Under the pieces are notes generated by a model. It was not told where the DNA came from and searched no databases. It was given only the letters and a program-made list of their open reading frames with translations. Of a stretch of DNA of 64,000 bases, positions 9,393 to 18,591 are shown piece by piece; position 1 is the stretch's first letter; each line of letters opens with the position of its first letter. The translations under genes and the position numbers were made by a program. The DNA is taken from NCBI RefSeq assembly GCF_037935975.1, contig NZ_CP149817.1:434001-498000 (forward strand), in the 5' to 3' direction. Origin of the DNA: Teredinibacter turnerae. GTDB lineage: Bacteria > Pseudomonadota > Gammaproteobacteria > Pseudomonadales > Cellvibrionaceae.

Positions 9393-10310
9393 ATGGCTAT
9401 GCTGGTAATCCATATTGGGCTCCATAAGTCTGGCACCACCTTCTTGCAAAAAGAGGTTTTTTGCAATCTAAGCTTAGGGTTTAGTTGTCCGAAGGGTAAA
9501 GATGCGCTTGCGGCGACACACGAATTTGTTAACCGCGAGCCTACGACGTTTGACCCTTTATTAGTACGTAAACGCTTTGCGCCACTGTTAGAACACGCTG
9601 ACCGCGAGGGGCTGGTGCCGGTAATAAGCGATGAGCGCTTGTCATCAATACCGGAGCGCGGCCGTTACCATCTGCCATATATGCTGGATTGTCTTAGCCA
9701 GACATTCGGTGAGTACAAGTTGTTAATGACGATTCGCGAGCAAGCCGCAATGGCAGAGGCTTTGTATCGGCAGATTATTCGGTCAGGGGACAATATCGAT
9801 ATCGAACAATTTATGGGTACAGGGCTGGAGCAGGAGGGCTGGGCATCCCGCTGGCAACCGAGTTTTTTTGACTACTGGCATTTATATAATTTTATATGCC
9901 GAAAACTGGATTCCGCCAATGTTTGCGTATTGCCGATGGAGTTGATGCGCTCCGCACCACAAGAATATTGGCAACGGCTTTTTAGATTTTGTGACGTCGC
10001 TGGCGGAGATGTGTCTCACAAACGCCATAACGATGGCCTAACACCTCTGGCGACAAAATTATTACGGCACACGAATGGCCTGATGTCACGGAATAAGTTG
10101 GGCTCGAAACAGCCCAGGTTAGTAAGAAAGCAGGTTGAGTTATGTAAAATTCTCGGTGAACGCTTGCCCGCCACTATAAGTGAGAAAATCTCACAACATT
10201 GGCGGGAGGTTATCGATGCTCGCATCGGTACTCAATTTAATGAGAGCAACCGCTTATTAGGTGAAATGCTTGAGCTTGATCTCGCCAGCCTTGGTTATCG
10301 GGTGGGTTAA
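9393..10310 (+). CDS. sulfotransferase-family protein
   Basis: A 305-residue protein with the N-terminal PAPS-binding P-loop-like motif in 'VIHIGLHKSGTTFLQKEVF' (residues ~5-23), characteristic of sulfotransferases. A following region, 'LLMTIREQAAMAEALYRQII', corresponds to the 3'-phosphate-binding strand with R-x(n)-S-like residues. No signal peptide or membrane segment. The substrate cannot be inferred. It is lodged between ureG and the nickel transporter and has no known link to urea use, so it may be a later insertion. The start is ATG 9393; ATG 9399 is also possible. Confidence 0.75.
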   Translation: MAMLVIHIGLHKSGTTFLQKEVFCNLSLGFSCPKGKDALAATHEFVNREPTTFDPLLVRKRFAPLLEHADREGLVPVISDERLSSIPERGRYHLPYMLDCLSQTFGEYKLLMTIREQAAMAEALYRQIIRSGDNIDIEQFMGTGLEQEGWASRWQPSFFDYWHLYNFICRKLDSANVCVLPMELMRSAPQEYWQRLFRFCDVAGGDVSHKRHNDGLTPLATKLLRHTNGLMSRNKLGSKQPRLVRKQVELCKILGERLPATISEKISQHWREVIDARIGTQFNESNRLLGEMLELDLASLGYRVG

Positions 10311-10391
10311 AGGCCTACGCGTTGCGGAGTAGGTTCCGTGTAGTACCCATTCGCTGAAAAATACAATTTAACGTTGTCTGGAGCTTTTTCT

Positions 10392-11009
10392 GTGGAATTG
10401 ATGGCATTAACGACATTTTTATTTATGGGCTTTTCTCTGGGTATGGTGCACGCACTAGATCCAGACCACATTGCTGCGGTGAGCGGGTTGAGTGCCAGCG
10501 AAACAGAACAGCACACCTGGCGCAGTATGCGGTTTGGTTTACAGTGGTCCTTGGGCCACGGCTCAGCGCTATTAATCATAGCCTTGGTCGTATTTCTTGC
10601 GGGTCAAGCGATACCGGTTCACCTAAGTGAAGTTGCAGAACGCAGTGTCGCATTCGTATTAATTGCGATTGGTGCACTGGCGCTTTGGCGATTGTGGCAA
10701 GGTGGAGATGCACCCGGCTTGAGTGCACGGTTCGGTGCTCCTGCGGTGGGCCTGTTGCACGGAACCGCTGGTTCAGCACCGCTGCTTGCGCTGATACCCA
10801 TCTCGCAAATCGGCCAGCCGATAGTGGGAATGTTCTATGTGCTGTTTTTTAGTGCGGGAGTTGTGCTGGCAATGACCGCGCTAGGGGGGGCTTTTGCGCA
10901 GTCATTGCGCACACTGAAGCGTATCGACGGGCGTATCAGTGCACTGTTACAGGGATTGATGGCATTGTTTTCCCTCGTCTTGGGGTTTTATTTAGCATTC
11001 CAAGGGTAA
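10392..11009 (+). CDS. NicO/UreH-type nickel transporter
   Basis: About 205 residues with six hydrophobic segments. The first carries 'GMVHALDPDHIAAVSG', the NiCoT/UreH signature (H-x4-D-H), and later segments have 'QWSLGHGSALL' and 'LLHGTAGSAPLLAL', also typical. GTG 10392 has a GGAG ribosome site 8 bp upstream and was chosen; ATG 10401 is the alternative. A high-affinity nickel importer next to urease genes should supply the metal for UreC. It is the last gene before a clear terminator. Confidence 0.85.
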   Translation: MELMALTTFLFMGFSLGMVHALDPDHIAAVSGLSASETEQHTWRSMRFGLQWSLGHGSALLIIALVVFLAGQAIPVHLSEVAERSVAFVLIAIGALALWRLWQGGDAPGLSARFGAPAVGLLHGTAGSAPLLALIPISQIGQPIVGMFYVLFFSAGVVLAMTALGGAFAQSLRTLKRIDGRISALLQGLMALFSLVLGFYLAFQG

Positions 11010-11051
11010 CGCCCTTTTTTGATGCACCAATTTAACGAGTCTGTTTTCTTG

Positions 11052-11080
11052 AAGGCACCTTAATGGTGCCTTTCTTTTTT
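11052..11080 (+). terminator. rho-independent terminator that also matches an NtrC operator
   Basis: AAGGCACC (11052-11059) and GGTGCCTT (11065-11072) form an 8-bp stem with a 5-nt loop followed by TCTTTTTT, a standard terminator for the urease/nickel operon. The core GGCACCTTAATGGTGCC also fits the NtrC palindrome TGCACC-N5-GGTGCA at 10 of 12 bases and lies about 140 bp before the predicted urtA start site, a usual enhancer distance. Confidence 0.8.
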
Positions 11081-11174
11081 GTTTCCGCTGCCTTTGATTC
11101 TGCGAGCGTTGCTTGACATCAAAAATATTATTGTAATTCAAAGGGTTATGCGCCAAACCTCCGTTTATTTAAGT

Positions 11175-11190
11175 TGGCACTTATTGTGCG
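11175..11190 (+). promoter_or_regulatory. sigma-54 promoter of urtA
   Basis: TGGCACTTATTGTGCG has GG (11176-11177) and GC (11188-11189) exactly 10 bp apart and a perfect TGGCAC -24 box; the -12 box is TGTGC rather than TTTGC. Predicted RNA start is near 11201, giving a leader of about 68 nt to the urtA ATG. Confidence 0.7.
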
Positions 11191-11268
11191 TTGTCCGATG
11201 CGCTTTACCAGTCCGGGATAACTCAAAAAAAATTAACCCAACACGTTCTCTTCGGAGGAGGAAACATT

Positions 11269-12567
11269 ATGAATAAGTTAATTAAAACAGCGGGGATCAC
11301 CCTCAGCGCGGCTGCGCTGACCTTTGGTGCTTATACGGCACAAGCCGCAGACACGATTAAAGTGGGTGTACTGCATTCGCTCTCAGGCACTATGGCTATC
11401 AGTGAAACCACATTAAAAGACACTGTTTTGATGATGGTTGAAGAGCAGAACAAGAAGGGTGGTCTGCTGGGTAAAAAACTCGAGCCTGTCGTTGTCGACC
11501 CAGCATCGAACTGGCCACTGTTTGCGGAAAAAACCAAAGAGCTATTGGAAAAAGACAAAGTCGACGTTATTTTCGGATGCTGGACTTCCGTTTCGCGCAA
11601 GTCGGTATTGCCTGTTATCGAAGAATTAAACGGTCTATTGTTTTACCCCGTGCAATATGAAGGCGAAGAGTCCTCCAAAAACGTATTTTATACCGGCGCT
11701 GCGCCAAATCAGCAGGCAATTCCCGCTGTCGACTACCTGATGAGCGAAGACGGTGGATCTGTTAAACGTTGGGTATTGGAAGGTACTGACTATGTTTACC
11801 CACGCACGACAAACAAAATTCTTGAGCAGTATCTGTTAAGCAAAGGTGTTAAGCCTGCAGATATCTCCATCAACTACACGCCGTTCGGTCATTCAGACTG
11901 GCAAACCCGCGTTGCCGAAATTAAAAAGTTTGGCTCCGCAGGCAAAAAGACTGCCGTAGTATCTACGATCAATGGCGACGCAAACGTGCCTTTCTATAAA
12001 GAGCTTGGCAATGCTGGCATTTCTGCGGAAGACATTCCCGTTGTAGCGTTTTCTGTTGGTGAAGAAGAGCTCTCCGGGTTCGATACCAAACCACTGGTAG
12101 GTCATTTGGCTGCGTGGAACTATTTCATGAGCGTTGATGATGAGGCCAACGACAAGTTTATTGCGAAATGGCATAAATTTATCGGCAGCGACAAGCGTGT
12201 AACCAACGACCCAATGGAAGCCACCTACATCGGCTTCAACGCCTGGGTGAAAGCCGTAGAGAAGGCAAAAACCACGGATGTTGATAAAGTACGTACAGCA
12301 ATGTACGGCATCAAGGTGCCTAACCTGACTGGCGGTACGGCGGAAGTTCTGCCTAACCACCACTTTACCAAGCCCGTACTCATTGGCGAAATTCAGGAAG
12401 ATGGCCAATTTGAAATTGTGTGGGAAACTGAGAGTGAAGTTCCTGGTGATGCCTGGACCGATTTCCTTCCAGAAAGTGCAAAAATCATCTCTGATTGGCA
12501 GAACGCTAAAATCAATTGTGGTAACTACAATACCGAAACCAAAAAGTGCTCCGGCCAGAATTACTAA
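11269..12567 (+). CDS. urtA: urea ABC transporter substrate-binding protein
   Basis: A 432-residue periplasmic binding protein starting MNKLIKTAGITLSAAALTFG, with a signal peptide ending in AQAA. GAGGAGGAA before this ATG decides the start over the longer open frame. The mature part has 'TIKVGVLHSLSGTMAISETTL', 'DVIFGCWTSVSRKSVLPV' and 'GLLFYPVQYEGEESS', hallmarks of the UrtA/AmiC-like branch-chain family and of the urea/amide subgroup. It captures urea in the periplasm for UrtBC. A GC-rich hairpin after its stop probably raises its expression relative to the downstream genes. Confidence 0.96.
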   Translation: MNKLIKTAGITLSAAALTFGAYTAQAADTIKVGVLHSLSGTMAISETTLKDTVLMMVEEQNKKGGLLGKKLEPVVVDPASNWPLFAEKTKELLEKDKVDVIFGCWTSVSRKSVLPVIEELNGLLFYPVQYEGEESSKNVFYTGAAPNQQAIPAVDYLMSEDGGSVKRWVLEGTDYVYPRTTNKILEQYLLSKGVKPADISINYTPFGHSDWQTRVAEIKKFGSAGKKTAVVSTINGDANVPFYKELGNAGISAEDIPVVAFSVGEEELSGFDTKPLVGHLAAWNYFMSVDDEANDKFIAKWHKFIGSDKRVTNDPMEATYIGFNAWVKAVEKAKTTDVDKVRTAMYGIKVPNLTGGTAEVLPNHHFTKPVLIGEIQEDGQFEIVWETESEVPGDAWTDFLPESAKIISDWQNAKINCGNYNTETKKCSGQNY

Positions 12568-12591
12568 TCTAGTGATTGCGTAGCACAAATG

Positions 12592-12617
12592 CCCCGGGGC
12601 GTCGCTCCGGGGTTCTT
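12592..12617 (+). terminator. hairpin between urtA and urtB (attenuator-like)
   Basis: A 9-bp GC-rich stem (12592-12600 with 12604-12612, one G-U pair) closed by a GTC loop and followed by TTCTT. The short U-run suggests partial termination or 3'-end protection, a common way to keep the binding protein in excess of the permeases. Confidence 0.6.
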
Positions 12618-12737
12618 AACTAGCTGTAGTTAACTAAAGATAGGTAACTACAAATAGAAATCTGATAGAACACACGGCTTCATGTTTAAAGGTGCATTGA
12701 ACATGATTTCTCACGCCTCAAGCAAAGCGGAAATACA

Positions 12738-14429
12738 ATGAAATATACCAAATCGACCGCGATAATTTTGCTTGTTTCGATCCTGGTAATGGCGACACAG
12801 TCCTTTGCGCAGGCCCCCGCGGCCGAAGCCCAAGAGGAAAGTGTCACTGCCGAAGAGACAGTCGGGAGCGAAGCAACCGCGTTGCAGTTTGAAACATTGG
12901 TTTCACAACTTACGCAGCGATCATTTTCCAAGAAAGCCAATGTAATCGAACAACTGACGCAGATAAAAGATCCGCGCATTTTGCCCACATTGAAAGTTAT
13001 GTTGGACGGCGATCTGTACTACCAAAAAGCGGATGACCAGATTGTAACCGTGCAAAAAACGTCCGACGGAGTTCAACCGACCAGTGTCGTAACCGGACAG
13101 TCACTGGCCGTAGTCGGCAAGCGCGACGTTAAAAAAGTTACGATTAACAATACCTTGCGTCGTGAACTGCGCAAGGCGATTGCCGTGCTAGAACTGGCGG
13201 ACGAAGACGCAGACCTACGTCGCGAGTCCGCGCGTAATCTTATTAAATCCCCAGATCCCGATTTGCGGGATACCATAGCGCAACGCGCAGAGGCAGAGAA
13301 AGAGAGCTCAGTAAAACACCTTTTGCAAGTGGCGGTAGCGCTTATCGATGTCGACAGTGACGACCCTTCCCTTCGCCTAAGTGCGACCCGCAAACTGGGT
13401 GGAGCGGTAGAGCCGGAAGCCGTCGCCGTTTTGAAACGCCTGGCGCAACGCGATGAGCAAGGCCAGTTTGTCGAGCAAGACAATGCCGTTGCTAAACTTG
13501 CGGAAGAGCGTTTGAAGTCCGTCGAAACCAAGCTCAGCTTTTTTAAGTTTAGCGAGAATCTGCTATTTGGTTTGAGCCTCGGCTCGGTACTGTTGCTCGC
13601 GGCAATTGGTTTGGCAATTACCTTCGGGGTGATGGGCGTTATTAATATGGCGCATGGCGAGATGATTATGCTTGGCGCCTACACTACGTTCGCTATTCAG
13701 CAATTGTTCCCATCGCTTATTGATATATCTTTGTTTCTGGCCATTCCAGCCGCATTTTTAGTGTCCGGCACTGCTGGCGTTTTGATCGAGCGTTTGGTTA
13801 TTCGCCATCTCTACGGTCGCCCACTGGATACGCTATTGGCGACATTCGGTATCAGTCTTATTTTGCAGCAGGCGGTGCGCACCTATCGCGCTAACAATGT
13901 ACCCGTTGTTACCCCGGATTGGATGAGTGGCTCCTGGCTAATCAACGGCGCTATGTCCGTGACCCTGAACCGCGTTTACATTCTGCTGTTCGCACTGTTT
14001 GTGTTGTTTATGCTCGCGCTTTTGTTGCGCAAAACATTGGTTGGTTTGCAAATGCGAGCGGTAACCCAAAATCGCGCAATGGCGACGTCTATGGGTATCC
14101 GATCCAATTGGGTGGATGCACTGACGTTCGGTTTGGGTTCTGGCATTGCCGGTATTGCCGGTGTAGCGCTCAGCCAGATCACTAACGTTGGCCCCAACCT
14201 CGGTCAGAGTTACATTATCGATTCGTTTATGGTCGTGGTGTTTGGTGGTGTGGGTAATTTATTGGGGACGTTTGTTGGGGCGATGAGCCTTGGTGTGGTG
14301 AATAAATTCCTTGAGCCGGTAACCGGTGCAGTAATCGGCAAAATTATTGTGCTCATCTTTATTATTTTATTTATTCAATGGCGACCACGGGGGCTGTTTG
14401 CGCTCAAAGGTCGGTTTGTGGAGGATTGA
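12738..14429 (+). CDS. urtB: urea ABC transporter permease UrtB
   Basis: A 563-residue protein. Residues 1-26 form a signal-like segment. Residues ~50-265 form a soluble charged helical region with HEAT-like repeats ('LRRESARNLIKSPDPDLRD', 'LRLSATRKLGGAVEPEAV'), the extended N-terminus known for proteobacterial UrtB. The C-terminal ~290 residues are a LivH-type permease with about eight membrane helices, including 'GVMGVINMAHGEMIMLGAY' and 'GLGSGIAGIAGVALSQI'. Pairs with UrtC as the membrane channel. Ends 2 bp before urtC. Confidence 0.95.
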   Translation: MKYTKSTAIILLVSILVMATQSFAQAPAAEAQEESVTAEETVGSEATALQFETLVSQLTQRSFSKKANVIEQLTQIKDPRILPTLKVMLDGDLYYQKADDQIVTVQKTSDGVQPTSVVTGQSLAVVGKRDVKKVTINNTLRRELRKAIAVLELADEDADLRRESARNLIKSPDPDLRDTIAQRAEAEKESSVKHLLQVAVALIDVDSDDPSLRLSATRKLGGAVEPEAVAVLKRLAQRDEQGQFVEQDNAVAKLAEERLKSVETKLSFFKFSENLLFGLSLGSVLLLAAIGLAITFGVMGVINMAHGEMIMLGAYTTFAIQQLFPSLIDISLFLAIPAAFLVSGTAGVLIERLVIRHLYGRPLDTLLATFGISLILQQAVRTYRANNVPVVTPDWMSGSWLINGAMSVTLNRVYILLFALFVLFMLALLLRKTLVGLQMRAVTQNRAMATSMGIRSNWVDALTFGLGSGIAGIAGVALSQITNVGPNLGQSYIIDSFMVVVFGGVGNLLGTFVGAMSLGVVNKFLEPVTGAVIGKIIVLIFIILFIQWRPRGLFALKGRFVED

Positions 14430-14431
14430 TC

Positions 14432-15598
14432 ATGCTGAAACATTCTGTCCTTTACACGTTAATTATGAACGATAAGGTCGGCCGCTATGTATTGGCCGTT
14501 TTATTGGCGGCGGCATTTCTCGTGCCTTTCCTAAACCTGGTTATGCCAGAGGGTTCTCTGCTGCATATTCCTACCTATACGGTAACTTTGCTTGGCAAGT
14601 ATTTGTGTTATGCACTGTTAGCGCTTGCCTTGGACCTGGTGTGGGGCTACTGCGGTATATTGAGCCTGGGGCACGGCGCTTTTTTCGCGCTGGGTGGATA
14701 TGCCATGGGTATGTACCTGATGCGACAGATCGGTGATCGCGGGGTGTACGGTAACCCGGAGCTGCCTGATTTTATGGTGTTCCTCAATTGGGATAAATTA
14801 CCCTGGTACTGGCACGGCTTTGATATGTTCTGGTTTGCCATGGTGATGGTGGTGCTGGTGCCCGGGTTGCTCGCGTTTGTGTTTGGCTGGCTGGCGTTTC
14901 GTTCGCGCGTCACCGGTGTGTACTTGTCGATCATCACCCAGGCGCTGACATTTGCATTAATGCAGGCATTCTTCCTTAATGATTTTGGTTTTGGTGGCAA
15001 CAACGGGCTGACGGACTTTAAGGAGATTATCGGGTTCGATGTATCGTCCGACGGCACCCGACTTACGCTGTTTTTTATTACTGCCATCATATTGGTATTA
15101 GCGTATATCGCTTGCCGGTTTATTACGCAAAGTAAGTTCGGCCGGGTGATGTTATCTATTCGCGATGCAGAGAGTCGCACACGCTTTCTCGGCTATCGCG
15201 TAGAGCACTACAAACTGTTCGTCTTTGTTTTTTCGGCTGCCTTGGCGGGTATTGCTGGCGCTTTATTTGTGCCGCAGGTCGGCATTATTAATCCCGGTGA
15301 ATTTTCGCCCATTAATTCGATTGAAATTGTCATCTGGGTGGCGCTTGGCGGTCGCGGTACCTTATACGGTGCGGTTATTGGTGCCGTTGTCGTGAACTAT
15401 GCGAAAACCTATTTTACCGGCGCTTTTCCGGAAATCTGGTTGTTTATGCTGGGTGGACTGTTTGTAATTGCAACAACCACTTTGCCACGCGGATTAGTGG
15501 GCCTGGCGGAAGACTTGATGGAGAAACGCAAATCCAAAACGCCGCCCTCGGGGCCAGGTGACGACTCGACTAAAACGGCTGAGGAGGTGAACGCATGA
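14432..15598 (+). CDS. urtC: urea ABC transporter permease UrtC
   Basis: A 388-residue LivM-type permease. ATG 14432 follows GAGGA and lies 2 bp after the urtB stop; the frame is open further upstream inside urtB but this start is favoured. Conserved stretches are 'LALDLVWGYCGILSLGHGAFFALGGY' (described, residues ~60-85), 'NNGLTDF' and 'RDAESRTRFLGY' (the ATPase-coupling loop). The C-terminal 30 residues are polar. Overlaps urtD by the ATGA motif. Confidence 0.96.
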   Translation: MLKHSVLYTLIMNDKVGRYVLAVLLAAAFLVPFLNLVMPEGSLLHIPTYTVTLLGKYLCYALLALALDLVWGYCGILSLGHGAFFALGGYAMGMYLMRQIGDRGVYGNPELPDFMVFLNWDKLPWYWHGFDMFWFAMVMVVLVPGLLAFVFGWLAFRSRVTGVYLSIITQALTFALMQAFFLNDFGFGGNNGLTDFKEIIGFDVSSDGTRLTLFFITAIILVLAYIACRFITQSKFGRVMLSIRDAESRTRFLGYRVEHYKLFVFVFSAALAGIAGALFVPQVGIINPGEFSPINSIEIVIWVALGGRGTLYGAVIGAVVVNYAKTYFTGAFPEIWLFMLGGLFVIATTTLPRGLVGLAEDLMEKRKSKTPPSGPGDDSTKTAEEVNA

Positions 15599-16377
15599 CC
15601 ATGACCGAGGGCATTCATCAAGCGGCCGGTAGCAAGCCGGTGCAAAGTATTTTGTATTTAAATGGTGTGACCAAATCCTTTGATGGCTTTAAAGCGATCA
15701 ACAACTTGAGCTTGGATATTGCGCCGGGCGAGCTGCGCGCAATCATCGGTCCTAACGGCGCCGGGAAAAGCACAATGATGGATATTATCACCGGTAAAAC
15801 CAAGCCCGACACGGGCGAGGTTAGGTTTAAAGATAATATCGATCTTACCCGACACGATGAAGCCGACATCGCCAACATGGGAATCGGGCGCAAGTTTCAA
15901 AAACCTACGGTTATCGAGAGTCTCTCCGTGTGGGACAACCTGGAGTTGGCGCTTGCGGGGAATCGCGGGATCTGGCAAACGCTTTTTAATGTAATGAAAC
16001 CGGGGCAGGCTGAGCGGGTCGACGAGGTTATGACACTCATCGGCCTGAATGAAAAGCGCAATGACCTCGCTGCGAACCTGTCTCACGGGCAAAAGCAGTG
16101 GTTGGAAATCGGCATGCTGTTTATTCAGGAGCCCGAAGTCCTACTGGTCGACGAGCCCGCAGGCGGTATGACGGATATGGAAACCATGCAAACCGCCACG
16201 CTGCTTAAAGATATCGCAAAAAGCCACTCGGTGATCGTCGTTGAGCACGATATGGATTTTGTCCGCGCGCTGGAAAGTAAAGTCACCGTATTGCACGAGG
16301 GCAGTGTGTTGGCGGAAGGCTCGCTGGATAAGGTCTCTGCAGATCAGCGGGTGATCGAGGTTTATTTGGGGCGATAA
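15595..16377 (+). CDS. urtD: urea ABC transporter ATP-binding protein UrtD
   Basis: A 260-residue ABC ATPase of the LivG type: Walker A GPNGAGKST (residues 52-60), signature LSHGQ (162-166), Walker B LLVDEP (183-188) and the LivG-like 'GRKFQKPTVIESL' following the Q-loop. Start overlaps the urtC stop (ATGA). It energises urea import together with UrtE. Confidence 0.97.
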   Translation: MTMTEGIHQAAGSKPVQSILYLNGVTKSFDGFKAINNLSLDIAPGELRAIIGPNGAGKSTMMDIITGKTKPDTGEVRFKDNIDLTRHDEADIANMGIGRKFQKPTVIESLSVWDNLELALAGNRGIWQTLFNVMKPGQAERVDEVMTLIGLNEKRNDLAANLSHGQKQWLEIGMLFIQEPEVLLVDEPAGGMTDMETMQTATLLKDIAKSHSVIVVEHDMDFVRALESKVTVLHEGSVLAEGSLDKVSADQRVIEVYLGR

Positions 16378-16404
16378 GATGCTTTCCGGCATAAGCATAA
16401 AAAG

Positions 16405-16441
16405 GCACAGCTTCTCCGTTGGCGATTGAGCTGTGCTTTTT
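16405..16441 (+). terminator. terminator-like hairpin between urtD and urtE
   Basis: GCACAGCT (16405-16412) pairs with AGCTGTGC (16429-16436) around a 16-nt loop and is followed by TTTTTC. It sits inside the urt operon, so it may act as a partial terminator lowering urtE expression. Confidence 0.55.
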
Positions 16442-16460
16442 CTTTGGAGAATAAATAACA

Positions 16461-17156
16461 ATGCTTTCAGCAAAAAATATCGATTTGTATTATGGCGCGA
16501 GCCAGGCACTTACCAATGTGAGCCTGGACGCAGCAAAAGGTGAAATCACCTGTATTCTCGGTCGCAACGGCGTAGGTAAATCCAGTTTAATGCAAGCCAT
16601 TACCGGCCGCCATCCCGCGAAAGGGGGCTCCGTTATCTGGGAGGACAAAGACATCTCGCGTTTGCCTGCCGCGGAGCGTGCCCGCGCGGGTATAGCCTAT
16701 GTTCCACAGGGCAGGCAAATTTTTTCGCAACTGAGTGTTATGGAAAATTTAAAAACCGGCTTTGCCGCCTTGCCGCGCAGCGAGCGAAAAATTAAAGACG
16801 AGATTTTTGATCTATTTCCTGTGCTACGCAAAATGACCCGTCGCCGCGGCGGCGACCTTTCCGGTGGCCAGCAGCAGCAATTATCCATTGCCCGCGCGCT
16901 GGTCATGCAGCCACGCCTGTTAATCCTCGACGAGCCAACCGAAGGCATCCAGCCATCCATCATTAAAGATATCCACAACGTCATTTCGATTCTGCGTCAG
17001 CAGGGGGATATGGCGATTATTCTGGTGGAACAGTATTTCGAGTTCGCGCGGGACCTCGGCGATAAATACGCGGTTATGGATCGTGGCGTGGTGACGCTGG
17101 CAGGCGATATTGCGAGTATGAACGAAACCGAGGTGCGTAAATTTTTGACGGTGTAG
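16461..17156 (+). CDS. urtE: urea ABC transporter ATP-binding protein UrtE
   Basis: A 231-residue LivF-type ABC ATPase: Walker A GRNGVGKSS (residues 34-42), signature LSGGQ (133-137), Walker B 'LLILDEPTEGIQPSI'. TTTGGAGAA precedes the ATG. Unlike the overlapping upstream genes, it is separated from urtD by 83 bp that contain a hairpin. Last gene of the urea module; IS debris follows. Confidence 0.97.
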   Translation: MLSAKNIDLYYGASQALTNVSLDAAKGEITCILGRNGVGKSSLMQAITGRHPAKGGSVIWEDKDISRLPAAERARAGIAYVPQGRQIFSQLSVMENLKTGFAALPRSERKIKDEIFDLFPVLRKMTRRRGGDLSGGQQQQLSIARALVMQPRLLILDEPTEGIQPSIIKDIHNVISILRQQGDMAIILVEQYFEFARDLGDKYAVMDRGVVTLAGDIASMNETEVRKFLTV

Positions 17157-17242
17157 TGTAGGAACGTTGGATTTCTGTATCTGCTGATTTACATGCGTGG
17201 CATATCGTCTGTTTTTTTTATGATTTAATTTCTTAGTGTGCA

Positions 17243-18364
17243 GGAATATCTGATTAACCGGCTGAACTATTTCGCCAGACACGCTGAACTTTTTCACCGG
17301 ACATACTGAATGTCCAAAACTACTGTGATGTTAGCGTTTTTTAGAAGACTCTCGCCCGTTAAGATGCCAGTAATTGACGCATCGCAATAGCCAAATTCGT
17401 CCGCGGGCATATTGTAAATACTGCTTGTGCGTTTTTGACCAACCATTTGTAACGGGATTTACGGTAGCCAAATTGGTGCTTGATGACGCCAAAGCGACGC
17501 TTCTCTCGGGGGCGAATGTTCGATTTCTATCGGTTAGTTTAAAGCTCTTTGTGCGTTAGTGGATAGTTACGACGACCCCGTTTGTGTATGAAATCCTTCG
17601 CTGCAGGAGCGTGCTTTTTTTCGGAGATTTTTGACCTGAGTAGGCCGAGTTACCGTAAATACCAGATTCGCCACCGTGAAGTAAATCGCCTATAACTTGC
17701 ACGTGATGCAGTTTCGCTGCGGTCGCAACCAGCGGGTGAATAAGTATTTTTCAGCTCTCAACGCTAATGTGCATTTTCATACCTAAATACCATTAATTTC
17801 AATTTTGCGTTGACGCCATATCAGCATCTCTCTGCCGCGCATTGCTTTTGATTGGGTGCCGCGCATCTACAATCGTGCCACGATTGATCGTTAACTCATT
17901 TATATCTAATTATACATTGGCTAATCGAAATAACTCGCCGCATAAATTGTGTCGTTCCATTAGATGCCGAAATTTTCAAAAGGTGGTTTCATCCACTACC
18001 GGTTGTGTGCCAAGATCAATACCAACACATTGGCGCATTATATATGAATCGTTGAGTGTTTCTTCTGCAACTGGGTCTGACAATTCGAACCAATGCTGCA
18101 AGAAATGAATGCGTAGCATCCGATCTATGCCTATCGGTGGGCGCCCGCCTGACGAGGAGCTTTTTGGGTAGAAGGGTTCTATTGCCTGACAGAGCTCAGA
18201 CTACGGAAGAATCTCGTTCACCTGTTTTAAGAACACATCTTTGCGTGTTTTCTTCCGATATTTTTCAAAGCCGGTGGATTCGAGGCTTTGCTGTTTCATC
18301 GATTTGAGCCTTCTAGAATGACTTCGGGTATTATCTTATCTCAAGGAGGTTAATCAGAGTTTCC
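17243..18364 (-). mobile_element. decayed IS5-family insertion sequence
   Basis: A 1122-bp element bounded by imperfect 17-bp inverted repeats of the form GGAANNTCTGATTAACC (17243-17259) and its complement (18348-18364); the inner 11 bp are identical. It encloses a broken IS5-type transposase on the minus strand. No target duplication is evident (TGCA left, TTTA right). The same terminal sequence recurs in a 76-bp MITE-like element at 60186. Confidence 0.7.
17359..18299 (-). pseudogene. IS5-family transposase, multiply broken
   Basis: Read on the minus strand, the frame starts MKQQSLESTGFEKYRKKTRK at 18299, stops after about 32 codons, and continues in other frames with 'IEPFYPKSSSSGGRPPIGID', 'MLRIHFLQHWFELSDPVAEE', 'FRHLMERHNLCGELF' and 'NRGTIVDARHPI' (the first catalytic Asp). 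It ends with 'PRTNLAIAMRQLLAS' before a stop at 17359-17361. These stretches align with IS5 transposase in order. At least four stops or frameshifts make it inactive. Total length corresponds to about 313 codons, near the normal size. Confidence 0.8.
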
Positions 18365-18591
18365 TTTACTAAAACGAACGATTGTCTTAGAATAAATGGG
18401 TGAATTGAATTTTTACCGAAAACGGAGATATTCGGTATAAGCTGTGATAAGGAAATGATCCTACCTTCCTCTCTACGCGTCTAGGTTTTCCGATTTCTGC
18501 TAGTTTTTTGGTGCAAGCGTTTAGCGCGTTTCATTTCGGCGATTCTTCCAAAATTTGTAATTTCTAGATTCTTCTCTTGAGGCTAACTCTG

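Noticed and set aside
17243-18364. Target-site duplication for the IS5 remnant
   Set aside because: Flanking tetramers TGCA and TTTA do not match.
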